A stretch of DNA of 40,837 bases, taken from Thermoleophilia bacterium (GTDB taxonomy: Bacteria > Actinomycetota > Thermoleophilia > Miltoncostaeales > Miltoncostaeaceae). The position numbers were made by a program, and so were the translations under genes. Positions 1-7,173 of the stretch are shown piece by piece. The stretch covers positions 1 to 40,837 of the forward strand of contig JAGQUM010000024.1 of the NCBI GenBank assembly GCA_020438485.1, in the 5' to 3' direction. The notes under the pieces are model-generated. The model had not been told where the DNA came from. It saw only the letters and a list, made by a program, of their open reading frames with translations, and searched no databases. Numbering within the stretch: position 1 is the stretch's first letter; every line of letters starts with the position of its first letter.

Positions 1-120
1 CCTCCCCCGCGCACCCCCTCCCCCGCCCCGTGCTCATGCGCTTCTCGGGGAGGGGCTCGCCGTTGTGGTGACGTCGCGGGTCTATACGGCCGGGGAGGAC
101 CCACACGCGCGCGCGGCGGC

Positions 121-126
121 TAGGGT
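121..126 (+). promoter_or_regulatory. -10 box TAGGGT for a leaderless start
   Basis: TAGGGT ends 6 nt before the GTG at 133, with no purine-rich ribosome binding site between them. Transcription would begin at or next to the start codon. No convincing -35 box is visible. Confidence 0.4.
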
Positions 127-132
127 GGCCGC

Positions 133-1641
133 GTGAAGACCCCCCGCCTGCTCGTCGCCTCTGCCGCCGTCCTGGGACCCGCGGCCATCGCGTCTCCCGC
201 CGTGGCGGCGCCGCCCGCCCCGTTCGTCACGTGCGTGGCGCCTGACCCCGCCGTGGCCAACGGCCTCGTCGCCTACTGGGGGTACTCGAACACGGACCCC
301 GAGGTCACGTGGACGGTGCCCGGCGCCGGCGCGCAGCGCAACCGCTTCACCACCGCCCCGGCCGACCGCGGCCAGCCCACCACGTTCCCCACCAACGCCC
401 CGGGGGTGCCCGGCTACGGGGACACGGCCACCCAGATCGCCGTCTCCACCGCGTTCACCGGGAACCTGACGTGGCAACTGGACGGCAAGACCGCTCAGGC
501 GTCCTCATCCTCGCCGGCCTGCGGGTTCGATGCCGCGGTCGACCTGGTCCCCGACCGCGCCGCCGCCCGCCCGGGCGACGCCATCACGTGGACGGCCGTG
601 GTGCGCAACGCGGGCGCCACCCCGTTCCCGTGGAACGAGCGCGGGCTGGTCCTTTCCGCCACGGGCGGCCTCGCGCTGGAGGGCCCCGCCTCACCCGCCC
701 CGGACGAACTGATGTCCGGCGAGGCCGTGACGGTGCCCGCCGGCCGCACCACCGTCACCCCGGGGCAGTGTTTCGGTAGCGCGACGGCCTCGGTGAGCGC
801 CGCGTTCGTGACGTCCCTGATCCCCACCGCCGACGCGAACCCGGCCAACAACACGGCCACCGCCGGCGTGCCGGTGAACTGCACCGTCGACGTCCAGGTG
901 GTGGCCCCGTTCGACAAGGCCTCGTTCGCGCCCGGCACCGACGCGACCCGCACGGCGACGGTCAGCAACGTCGGGCAGGCGCCCCTCCCGTTGGGCGCCC
1001 TGTCGGTGCGCGATAGCGCGCTCGGCGCGTACGCCCCCGTGCCCGGCACGCCCGCCGTGATCCCGCCGGGCGGCGCGGCCACGTTCACGGTCAGCGCACC
1101 CGTGCCCGGAGGGGCTGCGGCGTGCGGAACCATGTGGGGCACGACGACCGTGGCGGTGGGCGACGCGTCGGGCCGATACGTCGACCAGGACACGTCGTCG
1201 AACACGTGGACCAGCAGCACCAGCATCGCCGGCGGCGCGTGCGGCACCGCCCAGACGACGAACACGCCCACGAACACGCCGACCGCCGCGCGGCTGATCA
1301 GCGCATCCATCTCGGCGCCCACCAAGGTCCGCCGCGGTGGTCGGGGCACGTACCGCGTGACGGTGCTGAACCCGGGCAAGACGCGCATGACCGCGCTGGC
1401 CGTGGCCCTCTCGGTGCCCAAGCGGGTCATCATCTCCCAGCGCCTGCCCGGCCGCGTGGTGCGCACGGGCAATACCGTGTGGTGGCGCACCGGCGCGCTG
1501 GCGCCGGGCAAGCGGTGGACCGTCTCGCTGAAGGTGCGGTATCCGCGCCAGTACGTGGGCAAGCGGCGCACGCTCGTGCGCGTGTTCGCCCGCGGTGCCC
1601 GCACCGTGCGCACGGTGCCAGTCACGCGCGTGCTGCGCTAG
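133..1641 (+). CDS. secreted protein with repeated CARDB/DUF11-like Ig-fold modules
   Basis: 502-residue exported protein of unknown role. Residues 1-26 form a Sec signal peptide: basic MKTPR, hydrophobic core, AxA-type end (SPAVAA). The rest is low in charge and reads as several Ig-like beta modules of the CARDB/DUF11 kind. One starts near residue 135 (AVDLVPDRAAARPGDAITW), a second near 250 (VDVQVVAPFDKASFAPGTD) and a third near 385 (ISAPTKVRRGGRGTYRVTVL). The C-terminal module resembles that of the thioester protein encoded at 31570-32934. A short Thr/Asn-rich linker near 372-383 precedes the last module. No sortase motif or C-terminal membrane anchor is seen, so the protein is probably released or loosely bound at the surface. 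The GTG start is chosen because the signal peptide follows at once. Confidence 0.8.
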   Translation: MKTPRLLVASAAVLGPAAIASPAVAAPPAPFVTCVAPDPAVANGLVAYWGYSNTDPEVTWTVPGAGAQRNRFTTAPADRGQPTTFPTNAPGVPGYGDTATQIAVSTAFTGNLTWQLDGKTAQASSSSPACGFDAAVDLVPDRAAARPGDAITWTAVVRNAGATPFPWNERGLVLSATGGLALEGPASPAPDELMSGEAVTVPAGRTTVTPGQCFGSATASVSAAFVTSLIPTADANPANNTATAGVPVNCTVDVQVVAPFDKASFAPGTDATRTATVSNVGQAPLPLGALSVRDSALGAYAPVPGTPAVIPPGGAATFTVSAPVPGGAAACGTMWGTTTVAVGDASGRYVDQDTSSNTWTSSTSIAGGACGTAQTTNTPTNTPTAARLISASISAPTKVRRGGRGTYRVTVLNPGKTRMTALAVALSVPKRVIISQRLPGRVVRTGNTVWWRTGALAPGKRWTVSLKVRYPRQYVGKRRTLVRVFARGARTVRTVPVTRVLR

Positions 1642-1785
1642 CCGCGCCCCCCGGCACGTCGAGCGGCGCCTCCGCGGCGACCGCCGGCGGCCGCGCCCGC
1701 GCGGGCCGTCCACGGCCGGGAGGCGGGCTCCGGGGCGGTGGTGCGGGCGGCGCTCACGGGGACTCCTCGGTCGCAGGGCCGCGGG

Positions 1786-1811
1786 GGGACGGTCGCGCGG
1801 ACGACCGTCCC
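1786..1811. terminator. bidirectional hairpin between convergent genes
   Basis: A perfect 10-bp stem, GGGACGGTCG/CGACCGTCCC, with a 6-nt loop lies between the convergent secreted-protein and MFS genes. There is no T-tract, so termination efficiency is uncertain. Confidence 0.5.
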
Positions 1812-1838
1812 GGGTGAACCGTCGCGCGTGCGGCGCGG

Positions 1839-3326
1839 CTACATGATCGGCGCGTGACCCGCGGCGGGGGCCTCGGTGTGGCGCGGGATCAGGATGAGCG
1901 CGGCCAGCAGGCCGATGACGGCCATGCCCGCGGCCACCCAGAACGCCGCGTGGAAGCCGTCCACCATCGATGTGGCCACCAGGTGTCCCATGGCCTGGTC
2001 GGGGTTGGCGCCGTTCTGAATGGCCTGCTGGGCGGCCGCCTGGCCGTCCTCGACCCTGTTGTCCTTCACCGTGAACGCGACGGTGGACAGCAGCGCCAGG
2101 CCCACGGCGCCGCCGATCTGCTGGGACGTGTTGATGAGTCCCGACGCCGCCCCGGCCAGCCGCGGCGGGACGCCCTGCAGCGCCGCGATCGAGACGGGGA
2201 TGAACGAGAAGCCCATCCCGATGCCGGCCACGATGAAGCCCGGCACGAGGTCGCGCGGGTACGTGCCGTTGACGCGGATGAACGCGAAGTACGCGAGTCC
2301 CGCGAGCAGCAGCGCCATGCCGATGGCGAGCACGGGCCGGACGCCGATCCTCGTGACGAGGGCCTGAGACGCGCCGGCCGCCAGGATGATGGTGACGGCG
2401 AACAGCAGGTAGCGGGTGCCGACGCCGACTGCGCTGTACCCCAGCACCTGCTGCATGTACAGGGACAGGAAGAAGAACATCGCGAAGATCGCGGCGCCCA
2501 GGAGGAAACCGACGACGTTGGCGCCCAACAGGCTGCGGTTGCGGAAGATCTCCAGTGGCAGCAGCGGCCCCTTCACGCTGCGCTCGATCACCAGGAACGA
2601 CAGCAGCAGCAGGACGGCGACCGCCAGACACGCGATGGTCAGTGGCCTGGTCCACCCGTGGGTCTGGGCGTGGACGAGGCCGTAGATGAACAGCGCCTGG
2701 CCGGCGGTGACCACCAGGGCCCCCAGCGCGTCCAGGTGGTGGTCGCCTTCGCCGACGCTCTCGTCGACGAAGCGGGGCACCAGCGCGAACACGATGAGGC
2801 ACACCGGCAGGTTGATCAGGAAGATCCAGTGCCACGACGCGTACTCGACCAGGTATCCGCCGGCCAGCACCCCGACGGCGCCGCCGATGCCGGCAATCGC
2901 GCCCCAGATGCCCAGCGCCTTGTTGCGCTCGGGCCCCTCCTCGAAGATGGTGGTCAGGATCGACAGGGCCACGGGCGACACGATCGCCGCGCCCGCTCCC
3001 TGCAGCCCGCGCGACAGGATGAGCATGACCTCGGTCTGCGCGAACCCGCACAGCGCGGAGCCCGCGGCGAACACCACCAGCCCGGTCAGGAACATGCGGC
3101 GACGGCCGAACAGGTCGCCCAAGCGCCCGCCCAGCAGCAGCAGGCCGCCGAACGCCAGCGTGTACGCGCTGAGGATCCACTGAAGGTTGGCCTCGCTGAA
3201 GTGGAGGTCCTCCTGGATGGTCGACAGGGCGACGTTGACGATGGAGACGTCGATCACGAGCATGAACTGCGTCAGGCTCAGCAGCACCAGCGCGATCCAG
3301 CGCCGGTTGTCGTGTGCGTCGGTCAC
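1839..3326 (-). CDS. MFS drug:H+ antiporter, DHA2 (EmrB/QacA-like, 14 TMS)
   Basis: 495-residue major facilitator protein. The first helix (ALVLLSLTQFMLVIDVSIVN) carries the acidic D of DHA2 drug exporters. The MFS motif A loop GGRLGDLFGRRR follows, and then a motif C-like helix (LQGAGAAIVSPVALSILTTI). The length and about 14 hydrophobic segments fit the EmrB/QacA family, which exports hydrophobic or cationic compounds using the proton gradient. The frame stays open upstream, but the GTG at 3324-3326 is chosen because it has a good ribosome binding site (AAGGGGAG) and gives the usual short cytoplasmic N-terminus. No TetR/MarR gene adjoins it and the substrate cannot be predicted. Confidence 0.9.
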   Translation of the reverse strand: MTDAHDNRRWIALVLLSLTQFMLVIDVSIVNVALSTIQEDLHFSEANLQWILSAYTLAFGGLLLLGGRLGDLFGRRRMFLTGLVVFAAGSALCGFAQTEVMLILSRGLQGAGAAIVSPVALSILTTIFEEGPERNKALGIWGAIAGIGGAVGVLAGGYLVEYASWHWIFLINLPVCLIVFALVPRFVDESVGEGDHHLDALGALVVTAGQALFIYGLVHAQTHGWTRPLTIACLAVAVLLLLSFLVIERSVKGPLLPLEIFRNRSLLGANVVGFLLGAAIFAMFFFLSLYMQQVLGYSAVGVGTRYLLFAVTIILAAGASQALVTRIGVRPVLAIGMALLLAGLAYFAFIRVNGTYPRDLVPGFIVAGIGMGFSFIPVSIAALQGVPPRLAGAASGLINTSQQIGGAVGLALLSTVAFTVKDNRVEDGQAAAQQAIQNGANPDQAMGHLVATSMVDGFHAAFWVAAGMAVIGLLAALILIPRHTEAPAAGHAPIM

Positions 3327-3553
3327 GCGGTTGCTCCCCTTCGGACGGTTCGGTGCGGCGAACGGCCGGGGAACGCTACTCCGGCCGCCGTCTGACCGCC
3401 CGGGTGGCGGTGACACGCCGGCGTCACGCCTCCCGGGCCCGCCTCCGGCGCCCCGGGCGGGCCTCCGACGACCCGGGCGGTGTGCGCCCGGCACGGGGGC
3501 GGTAGTCTGGGCGGACGGCGTCTCACGGCGCGCACACGACCCAAGGAGCTTCC

Positions 3554-3880
3554 GTGAGCACGAACCCACCGATGCCCCCCATCCCGCCCGCGGCGGGTGG
3601 CGCGCCGGCGGAGCCGAAGATCGAGACGTTCACCCAGCACGACACCGAGCGCGACCTGTTCCACTGCTCGTACGGCCCCATCCAGCCGGGACGGGCCGTG
3701 TGGGACCCCGAGCGCGAGGTTCAGGTGCGCCTCGACATGCACTCGCAGCGCGTCATCGGGTTCTCGATCCCCGAGTTCACGAAGTGGTACGAGAAGCACG
3801 CGGACCCCGAGGGGGGCTTCGAGATGGACCTGCCCGACTTCTGGCCGGAACCGGTCGAGGAGACGCCCGCCGAGGGGTGA
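3554..3880 (+). CDS. small conserved-looking hypothetical protein, 108 aa
   Basis: 108-residue soluble acidic protein with a good ribosome binding site (AAGGAG, 3542-3547) before the GTG start. A Pro/Ala-rich head (residues 1-20) leads into a compact core with aromatic and charged residues (VWDPEREVQVRLDMHSQRVI, then GFSIPEFTKWYEKH). The beta-strand/turn pattern vaguely recalls DUF2283/YuzE-type mini-proteins, but I do not recognise it with confidence. No signal peptide or membrane segment. A possible -10 box (TAGTCT) lies at 3503-3508. It converges on the SOS-box gene at 3894-4160 with only 13 bp between their stop codons. Confidence 0.75.
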   Translation: MSTNPPMPPIPPAAGGAPAEPKIETFTQHDTERDLFHCSYGPIQPGRAVWDPEREVQVRLDMHSQRVIGFSIPEFTKWYEKHADPEGGFEMDLPDFWPEPVEETPAEG

Positions 3881-3893
3881 GCGGCGCCGGGAA

Positions 3894-4160
3894 TCAGGCG
3901 GCCATGAGGGCCGCCACTCCCCCGGGCCCCGCCCGCAGGATCTGCGCCGAACGGCGCGCGTCGCGCGCCTGCTCGCGCGCCTTACGCTCGCCGACGGCAT
4001 CGCCCGCCAGGCGGCATTCCTCGGCCTCGCGCTCGGCGCGCGAGGCGAGGTCGTCGATGCGCTGGGCCATGCGCTCGGCGCGGCCCACACGGCGCCGGCG
4101 GCGGGGCGGGGACGACCCGGTGTCGGCGCCGGTGACGAAGAGCGTGAGCTGGGGCTCCAT
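3894..4160 (-). CDS. SOS-box-controlled small basic helical protein
   Basis: 88-residue protein I do not recognise. After MEPQLTLFVTGADTG come an Arg-rich patch (PPRRRRRVGRAER) and a long charged, Ala/Arg/Glu-rich helix (about residues 27-75) likely to form a coiled coil or helical hairpin. It is strongly basic, so binding to nucleic acid is possible; that is inference. The start is well supported: ATG at 4158-4160 is preceded by AGGAGG at 5-nt spacing. A perfect actinobacterial/Bacillus-type LexA palindrome (4172-4189) lies 11 nt upstream of the start codon, so induction by DNA damage is predicted. It stands alone and is not next to lexA, recA or imuB. Confidence 0.75.
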   Translation of the reverse strand: MEPQLTLFVTGADTGSSPPRRRRRVGRAERMAQRIDDLASRAEREAEECRLAGDAVGERKAREQARDARRSAQILRAGPGGVAALMAA

Positions 4161-4171
4161 CTGCGACCTCC

Positions 4172-4189
4172 TACGAACATGTGTTCGTA
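4172..4189. promoter_or_regulatory. LexA (SOS) box
   Basis: The sequence TACGAACATGTGTTCGTA consists of 7-bp inverted arms around a 4-bp spacer. It matches the CGAAC-N4-GTTCG consensus of Bacillus and actinobacterial LexA at every fixed base. It lies in the promoter/leader region of the leftward 88-residue gene, next to a -10-like TATCGT (minus strand, 4189-4194). Confidence 0.85.
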
Positions 4190-4364
4190 CGATAGTTCAC
4201 CCGTCGGATGTCACCCCCCGCGGCGCGAGGGGCGCGTGGTGACGCCGTGCCCCTCCATCGACGCGGCGCGGTCCTCACTTGAGCGGGACCACCACATGTG
4301 GGGTGTGACGCGCCGCCGGGGTCCGTCGGTGCCCCAGATGGCGTCCCCGGGGGCCGGCGGCCGA

Positions 4365-5060
4365 TCAGCGTCCCGTGCCGGTGACCCTCACGTCGCCCTT
4401 CCCGGAATACGCGTCGATCGAGCCCGGGGCCCCCGCGACCCGGGCGATTCCCGTGACCGCGCGGCCCCCGCGCAGCGACTGCGCCAGAAGCGCCCCCACC
4501 GTGGCGCGGGGCACGTTCACCCGCACGTCGCCGGTTTCGCTCTGGGCGGTGACCGACCGGGTCGCCGGGCCGCCGGCGACAGTCACGGCGTTTTCGACGG
4601 AGCGCGCAAGGACGGTCACCGGGTCGCCCGAGACGTCCACGGCGCCGCGGTCACTGCGCACCGCCACGGTGCCCGACGCGTCGCGCACGGTGATGGGGCC
4701 GCGGCCCGTCGTCACCGATACGTCTACCCCCTTGGGGACCGTGATGTCGAAGTCCGTGCTGCACGACGCGAACGCCCACCCGGGGCACGAGCTGTCGAGC
4801 ATCACGCCGCTCGAGATGGCGCGGGCCCGCACGCGGGGCTCGCTGAGGATGTAGGTCATCCGGGCGACGACGCGGGCGGGGCCGCGATGCACCACGACGG
4901 AGCCGCGATCGGCGTGCACGTCGAGGCGCTGCCCGGGCCGGACGGCCAGGTCCATCTCCTTCGTGGCGTCGCTCGACAGCAGCGGCACCAGCACCGCCCC
5001 CAGCAGGAACAGGCCGCCGACCGCGAGCAGCAGGGCGCGGATGGCGGTGCGGCGGCTCAC
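4365..5060 (-). CDS. membrane-anchored DUF4097-like (adhesin-type beta-solenoid) protein
   Basis: 231-residue protein with one N-terminal membrane segment (about residues 7-30, AIRALLLAVGGLFLLGAVLV) and an extracytoplasmic domain made of short repeated beta strands. Runs such as VDVHADRGSVVVH, VSVTTGRGPITVRDASGTV, VRSDRGAVDVSGDPVTV and VNAVTVAGGPATR-type turns are characteristic of DUF4097/'putative adhesin' proteins. Two cysteines (DSSCPGWAFASC) could form a disulfide outside the cell. Function is unknown; relatives are often near two-component or envelope-stress genes, but none is present here. The GTG start has a TAGTCT box 6 nt upstream and no Shine-Dalgarno sequence, suggesting a leaderless mRNA. 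Confidence 0.75.
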   Translation of the reverse strand: MSRRTAIRALLLAVGGLFLLGAVLVPLLSSDATKEMDLAVRPGQRLDVHADRGSVVVHRGPARVVARMTYILSEPRVRARAISSGVMLDSSCPGWAFASCSTDFDITVPKGVDVSVTTGRGPITVRDASGTVAVRSDRGAVDVSGDPVTVLARSVENAVTVAGGPATRSVTAQSETGDVRVNVPRATVGALLAQSLRGGRAVTGIARVAGAPGSIDAYSGKGDVRVTGTGR

Positions 5061-5066
5061 GCCCCG

Positions 5067-5072
5067 AGACTA
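5067..5072 (-). promoter_or_regulatory. -10 box TAGTCT for a leaderless start
   Basis: On the minus strand TAGTCT is followed by six bases and then the GTG start of the DUF4097-like gene. The spacing fits transcription starting at the start codon. Confidence 0.45.
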
Positions 5073-5119
5073 CGCGGCCCGGACGCGGGCCGGCCCCGCG
5101 GGGGCCGCGCGACGACAAC

Positions 5120-5151
5120 GGGGCGCCTGCCCCCTGGGGGGTGGGCGCCCC
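5120..5151. terminator. GC-rich hairpin downstream of cheW
   Basis: GGGGCGCC and GGCGCCCC form an 8-bp stem enclosing a C-run/G-run inner helix. Together with the hairpin at 5172-5191 it separates cheW from the downstream DUF4097-like gene. Confidence 0.4.
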
Positions 5152-5171
5152 GGAACGCCGGACGCGAGCGG

Positions 5172-5191
5172 GGCCGGGCGGTCGCCCGGCC
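5172..5191 (-). terminator. cheW terminator hairpin
   Basis: A perfect 8-bp stem GGCCGGGC/GCCCGGCC with a 4-nt loop starts 10 nt downstream of the cheW stop codon. No U-tract follows. Confidence 0.5.
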
Positions 5192-5200
5192 GAGACGGTT

Positions 5201-5656
5201 CTAGTAGAGGCCGGAGGCCGACGGGCCGAACAGCTTGGCCATGTCGAGCATCACCAGCAGGCGACCGTCGAGCTTGGCGACCGAGTCGAGGTACTCGGCG
5301 TCGCCTGCGCCCTCCGGCGGGGCCTCGCACTGGTCCGCGCTCACCGTCAGGACCTCCTTGACCTCGTCCACGGTCACGCCGATGGTCGAGTCGGGGAGCT
5401 CCACGATGACGATCTTCGCGTCGTCCGGGCGGTCACCGTAGGCGCCGAAACGCGAACGGAGGTCGACCACCGGGATGATGCGGCCACGGAGATTGATCAC
5501 GCCCTCGACGTGGGAGGGCGAACCCGGGATCGGGCGGGGGGTCGTGTAACGGATGATCTCCTGCACGAGGGTGATCGGCACCCCGTACTCCTCGGCGCCG
5601 AGCGTGAAGACCACCAGCTGACGCGCCTGCGGGTCGGCCGCGATGTCAGTGCTCAT
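5201..5656 (-). CDS. cheW: CheW-type chemotaxis coupling protein
   Basis: 151-residue single-domain CheW. It begins with the typical first strands (RQLVVFTLGAEEYGVPITLV), then QEIIRYTTPRPIPGSPSHVE and the signature GVINLRGRIIPVVDLRSRF. The second lobe (IVIVELPDSTIGVTVDEVKEVLTV) and the closing KLDGRLLVMLDMAKLF complete the fold. CheW joins chemoreceptors to the histidine kinase CheA at the inner face of the membrane. No cheA, receptor or flagellar gene lies in the window, so partners must be elsewhere. The frame is open far upstream, but the ATG at 5654-5656 gives the standard length; AAGGAG lies 11 nt before it. Divergent from thiL, with 135 bp between. Confidence 0.95.
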   Translation of the reverse strand: MSTDIAADPQARQLVVFTLGAEEYGVPITLVQEIIRYTTPRPIPGSPSHVEGVINLRGRIIPVVDLRSRFGAYGDRPDDAKIVIVELPDSTIGVTVDEVKEVLTVSADQCEAPPEGAGDAEYLDSVAKLDGRLLVMLDMAKLFGPSASGLY

Positions 5657-5791
5657 CCTTAGATCTGCTCCTTGTGGGGTGTGGCCACCCGTGGTCGGTA
5701 CGAGTAGGGGCCGTGCACCACGTATCGGCACCCCGCGGCGAATGTTGAGCCCCTGTGCCAGAGTCGCCCGGATCGAGGACGGGAGGCGGCG

Positions 5792-6742
5792 GTGGACGAG
5801 GACGAGCTGGTGCGGCTGATCGCCCGCCACGCGGGCGGCGTCGCCCCGGGCGACGTGGGCATCGGCGACGACGCGGCGGTCGTGGGCGACACCGCCGTCT
5901 GCCACGACATGCTCGTGCAGGACGTGCACTTCCGCTGGACGTGGACGTCCCCGGCGGACCTCGGCCACAAGGCGCTGGCGGTGAACCTGTCGGACCTCGC
6001 GGCGATGGGGGCCTCCCCCACGGCCGCCGTGGTGGGACTCGCCATGGGCCCCGGGCCGCTGGCCGAGCCGGGCGCCGTTGCCGCGATGTACGACGCGATG
6101 GCGGCCCTCGCGGCCGCGTGCGGGTGCGCCATCGTGGGGGGCGACACGTCCGCGTCGGCGGTGACGGTGGTGGGCGTGACCGCGCTGGGGCGCCTCCCGG
6201 CCTCCGGCGCGGTGCGCCGGGGCGGGGCCCGCGCCGGCGACGCCCTGTGCGTGACCGGCTCCGTCGGGGCGGCGGCGGCGGGGCTGGCCGTGCGGGAGGG
6301 CCACGCGCCGGCGGGCCTCGACCCGGACGGCAACCTGGAGACCGCGCTGCTCCGGCCCACGCCCCGCGTGGCCGAGGGCATCGCGCTGGCGAAAGCCGGG
6401 GTCCACGCGATGATCGATTGCTCGGACGGCCTCGCCCGCGACGCGGGCCGGCTGGCGGCCGCGTCGGGGCTCGGCGTGACGCTGGACCTCGACGCCGTGC
6501 CGCTGGCGCCGGGGGTCGCGGGGGTCGCCCGCGCCCTGGGGCGGGACCCGGCGGCGTTCGCCGCGTCGGGCGGTGAGGACTACGAGCTGATCGTGGCACT
6601 GCCCGGCGACGCGCCGGCACCGGACGGCGTGCCGCTGGTGCGGGTCGGGACGCTCACCGCCGAGCCGGGCGTGCGGGCCCAGCCCGCCGGGCGCCTCGAC
6701 CCGGCGCACCTGGGCTGGCGGCACCGTGTGGGCGACGCGTAG
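5792..6742 (+). CDS. thiL: thiamine-monophosphate kinase
   Basis: 316 residues, the usual ThiL length. It phosphorylates thiamine monophosphate with ATP to make thiamine diphosphate, the last step of cofactor synthesis. The N-terminus has the AIRS-family GIGDDAAVV motif, followed by DMLVQDVHFRWTWTSPADLG and KALAVNLSDLAAMGA, which bind Mg-ATP and substrate. The C-terminal lobe carries GGDTSAS, CSDGLARDAGRLA and ASGGEDYEL. The GTG start is preceded by GGGAGG at good spacing. No thi biosynthesis genes adjoin, so it is a solitary salvage/terminal step here. The cupin gene begins 26 nt downstream and may be cotranscribed. Confidence 0.95.
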   Translation: MDEDELVRLIARHAGGVAPGDVGIGDDAAVVGDTAVCHDMLVQDVHFRWTWTSPADLGHKALAVNLSDLAAMGASPTAAVVGLAMGPGPLAEPGAVAAMYDAMAALAAACGCAIVGGDTSASAVTVVGVTALGRLPASGAVRRGGARAGDALCVTGSVGAAAAGLAVREGHAPAGLDPDGNLETALLRPTPRVAEGIALAKAGVHAMIDCSDGLARDAGRLAAASGLGVTLDLDAVPLAPGVAGVARALGRDPAAFAASGGEDYELIVALPGDAPAPDGVPLVRVGTLTAEPGVRAQPAGRLDPAHLGWRHRVGDA

Positions 6743-6768
6743 GCTCGAGGCCCCGCGGAGGAGCCACC

Positions 6769-7173
6769 ATGGAGATCACACGCGCCTCGATCGCCACCCA
6801 GGCCGGACCCGCCGAGTGGTTCACGGGCACGGTCCACATCGACCCCGTGGCCGCGCCGTCCGCGTCGTCCACGGTGGCGTCCGCGTGGGTGCACTTCGCA
6901 CCCGGGGCACGCACGGCGTGGCATACCCACCCGCACGGGCAGACCATCTTCGTCACCGAGGGCGTGGGCCGCTGCCGTCGTCGGGGCGGGCCCATCGAGG
7001 AGATCCGCGCCGGCGACAGGGTGTTCTTCGCGCCCGGCGAGGACCACTGGCACGGGGCGGCGCCAAACCGCTTCATGGCGCACATCGCCATCCAGCAGGT
7101 CGACGAGACGGGCAGTGCCGTGACGTGGGGCCGCCACGTCACGGACGCCGAGTACGGCGGCCCTGAGGCCTAG
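6769..7173 (+). CDS. small cupin resembling Mn-dependent hydroxynitrile lyase (GtHNL type)
   Basis: 134-residue single-domain cupin. Metal ligands are readable as His52, His54 and Gln58 in WHTHPHGQTIFVTEG, and His93 in GEDHWHGAAP. Known family: small bacterial cupins of this pattern include the manganese hydroxynitrile lyase of Granulicella tundricola. From memory its ligands are H53/H55/Q59/H94, and A40, V42, H106 and Q110 line its pocket; here A39, V41, H105 and Q109 occupy the matching places. Many relatives are simply annotated 'cupin' or sit with carboxymuconolactone-decarboxylase-like enzymes, so the reaction is not certain. The ATG has a GGAGGAG ribosome binding site. Its stop codon overlaps the convergent ftsH stop in a shared CTAG. 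Confidence 0.85.
   Translation: MEITRASIATQAGPAEWFTGTVHIDPVAAPSASSTVASAWVHFAPGARTAWHTHPHGQTIFVTEGVGRCRRRGGPIEEIRAGDRVFFAPGEDHWHGAAPNRFMAHIAIQQVDETGSAVTWGRHVTDAEYGGPEA

Noticed and set aside
63-88. TTGTGG and TATACG as a promoter for the first gene
   Set aside because: The spacing is only 14 bp; TAGGGT at 121-126 fits better.
691-3180. Long minus-strand frame covering the first gene and the MFS gene
   Set aside because: It runs in a different frame through two supported genes and has Arg/Gly-rich shadow composition.
4285-4315. Palindrome CCACATGTGG downstream of the DUF4097-like gene
   Set aside because: Short, not near a start codon and not repeated elsewhere in the window.
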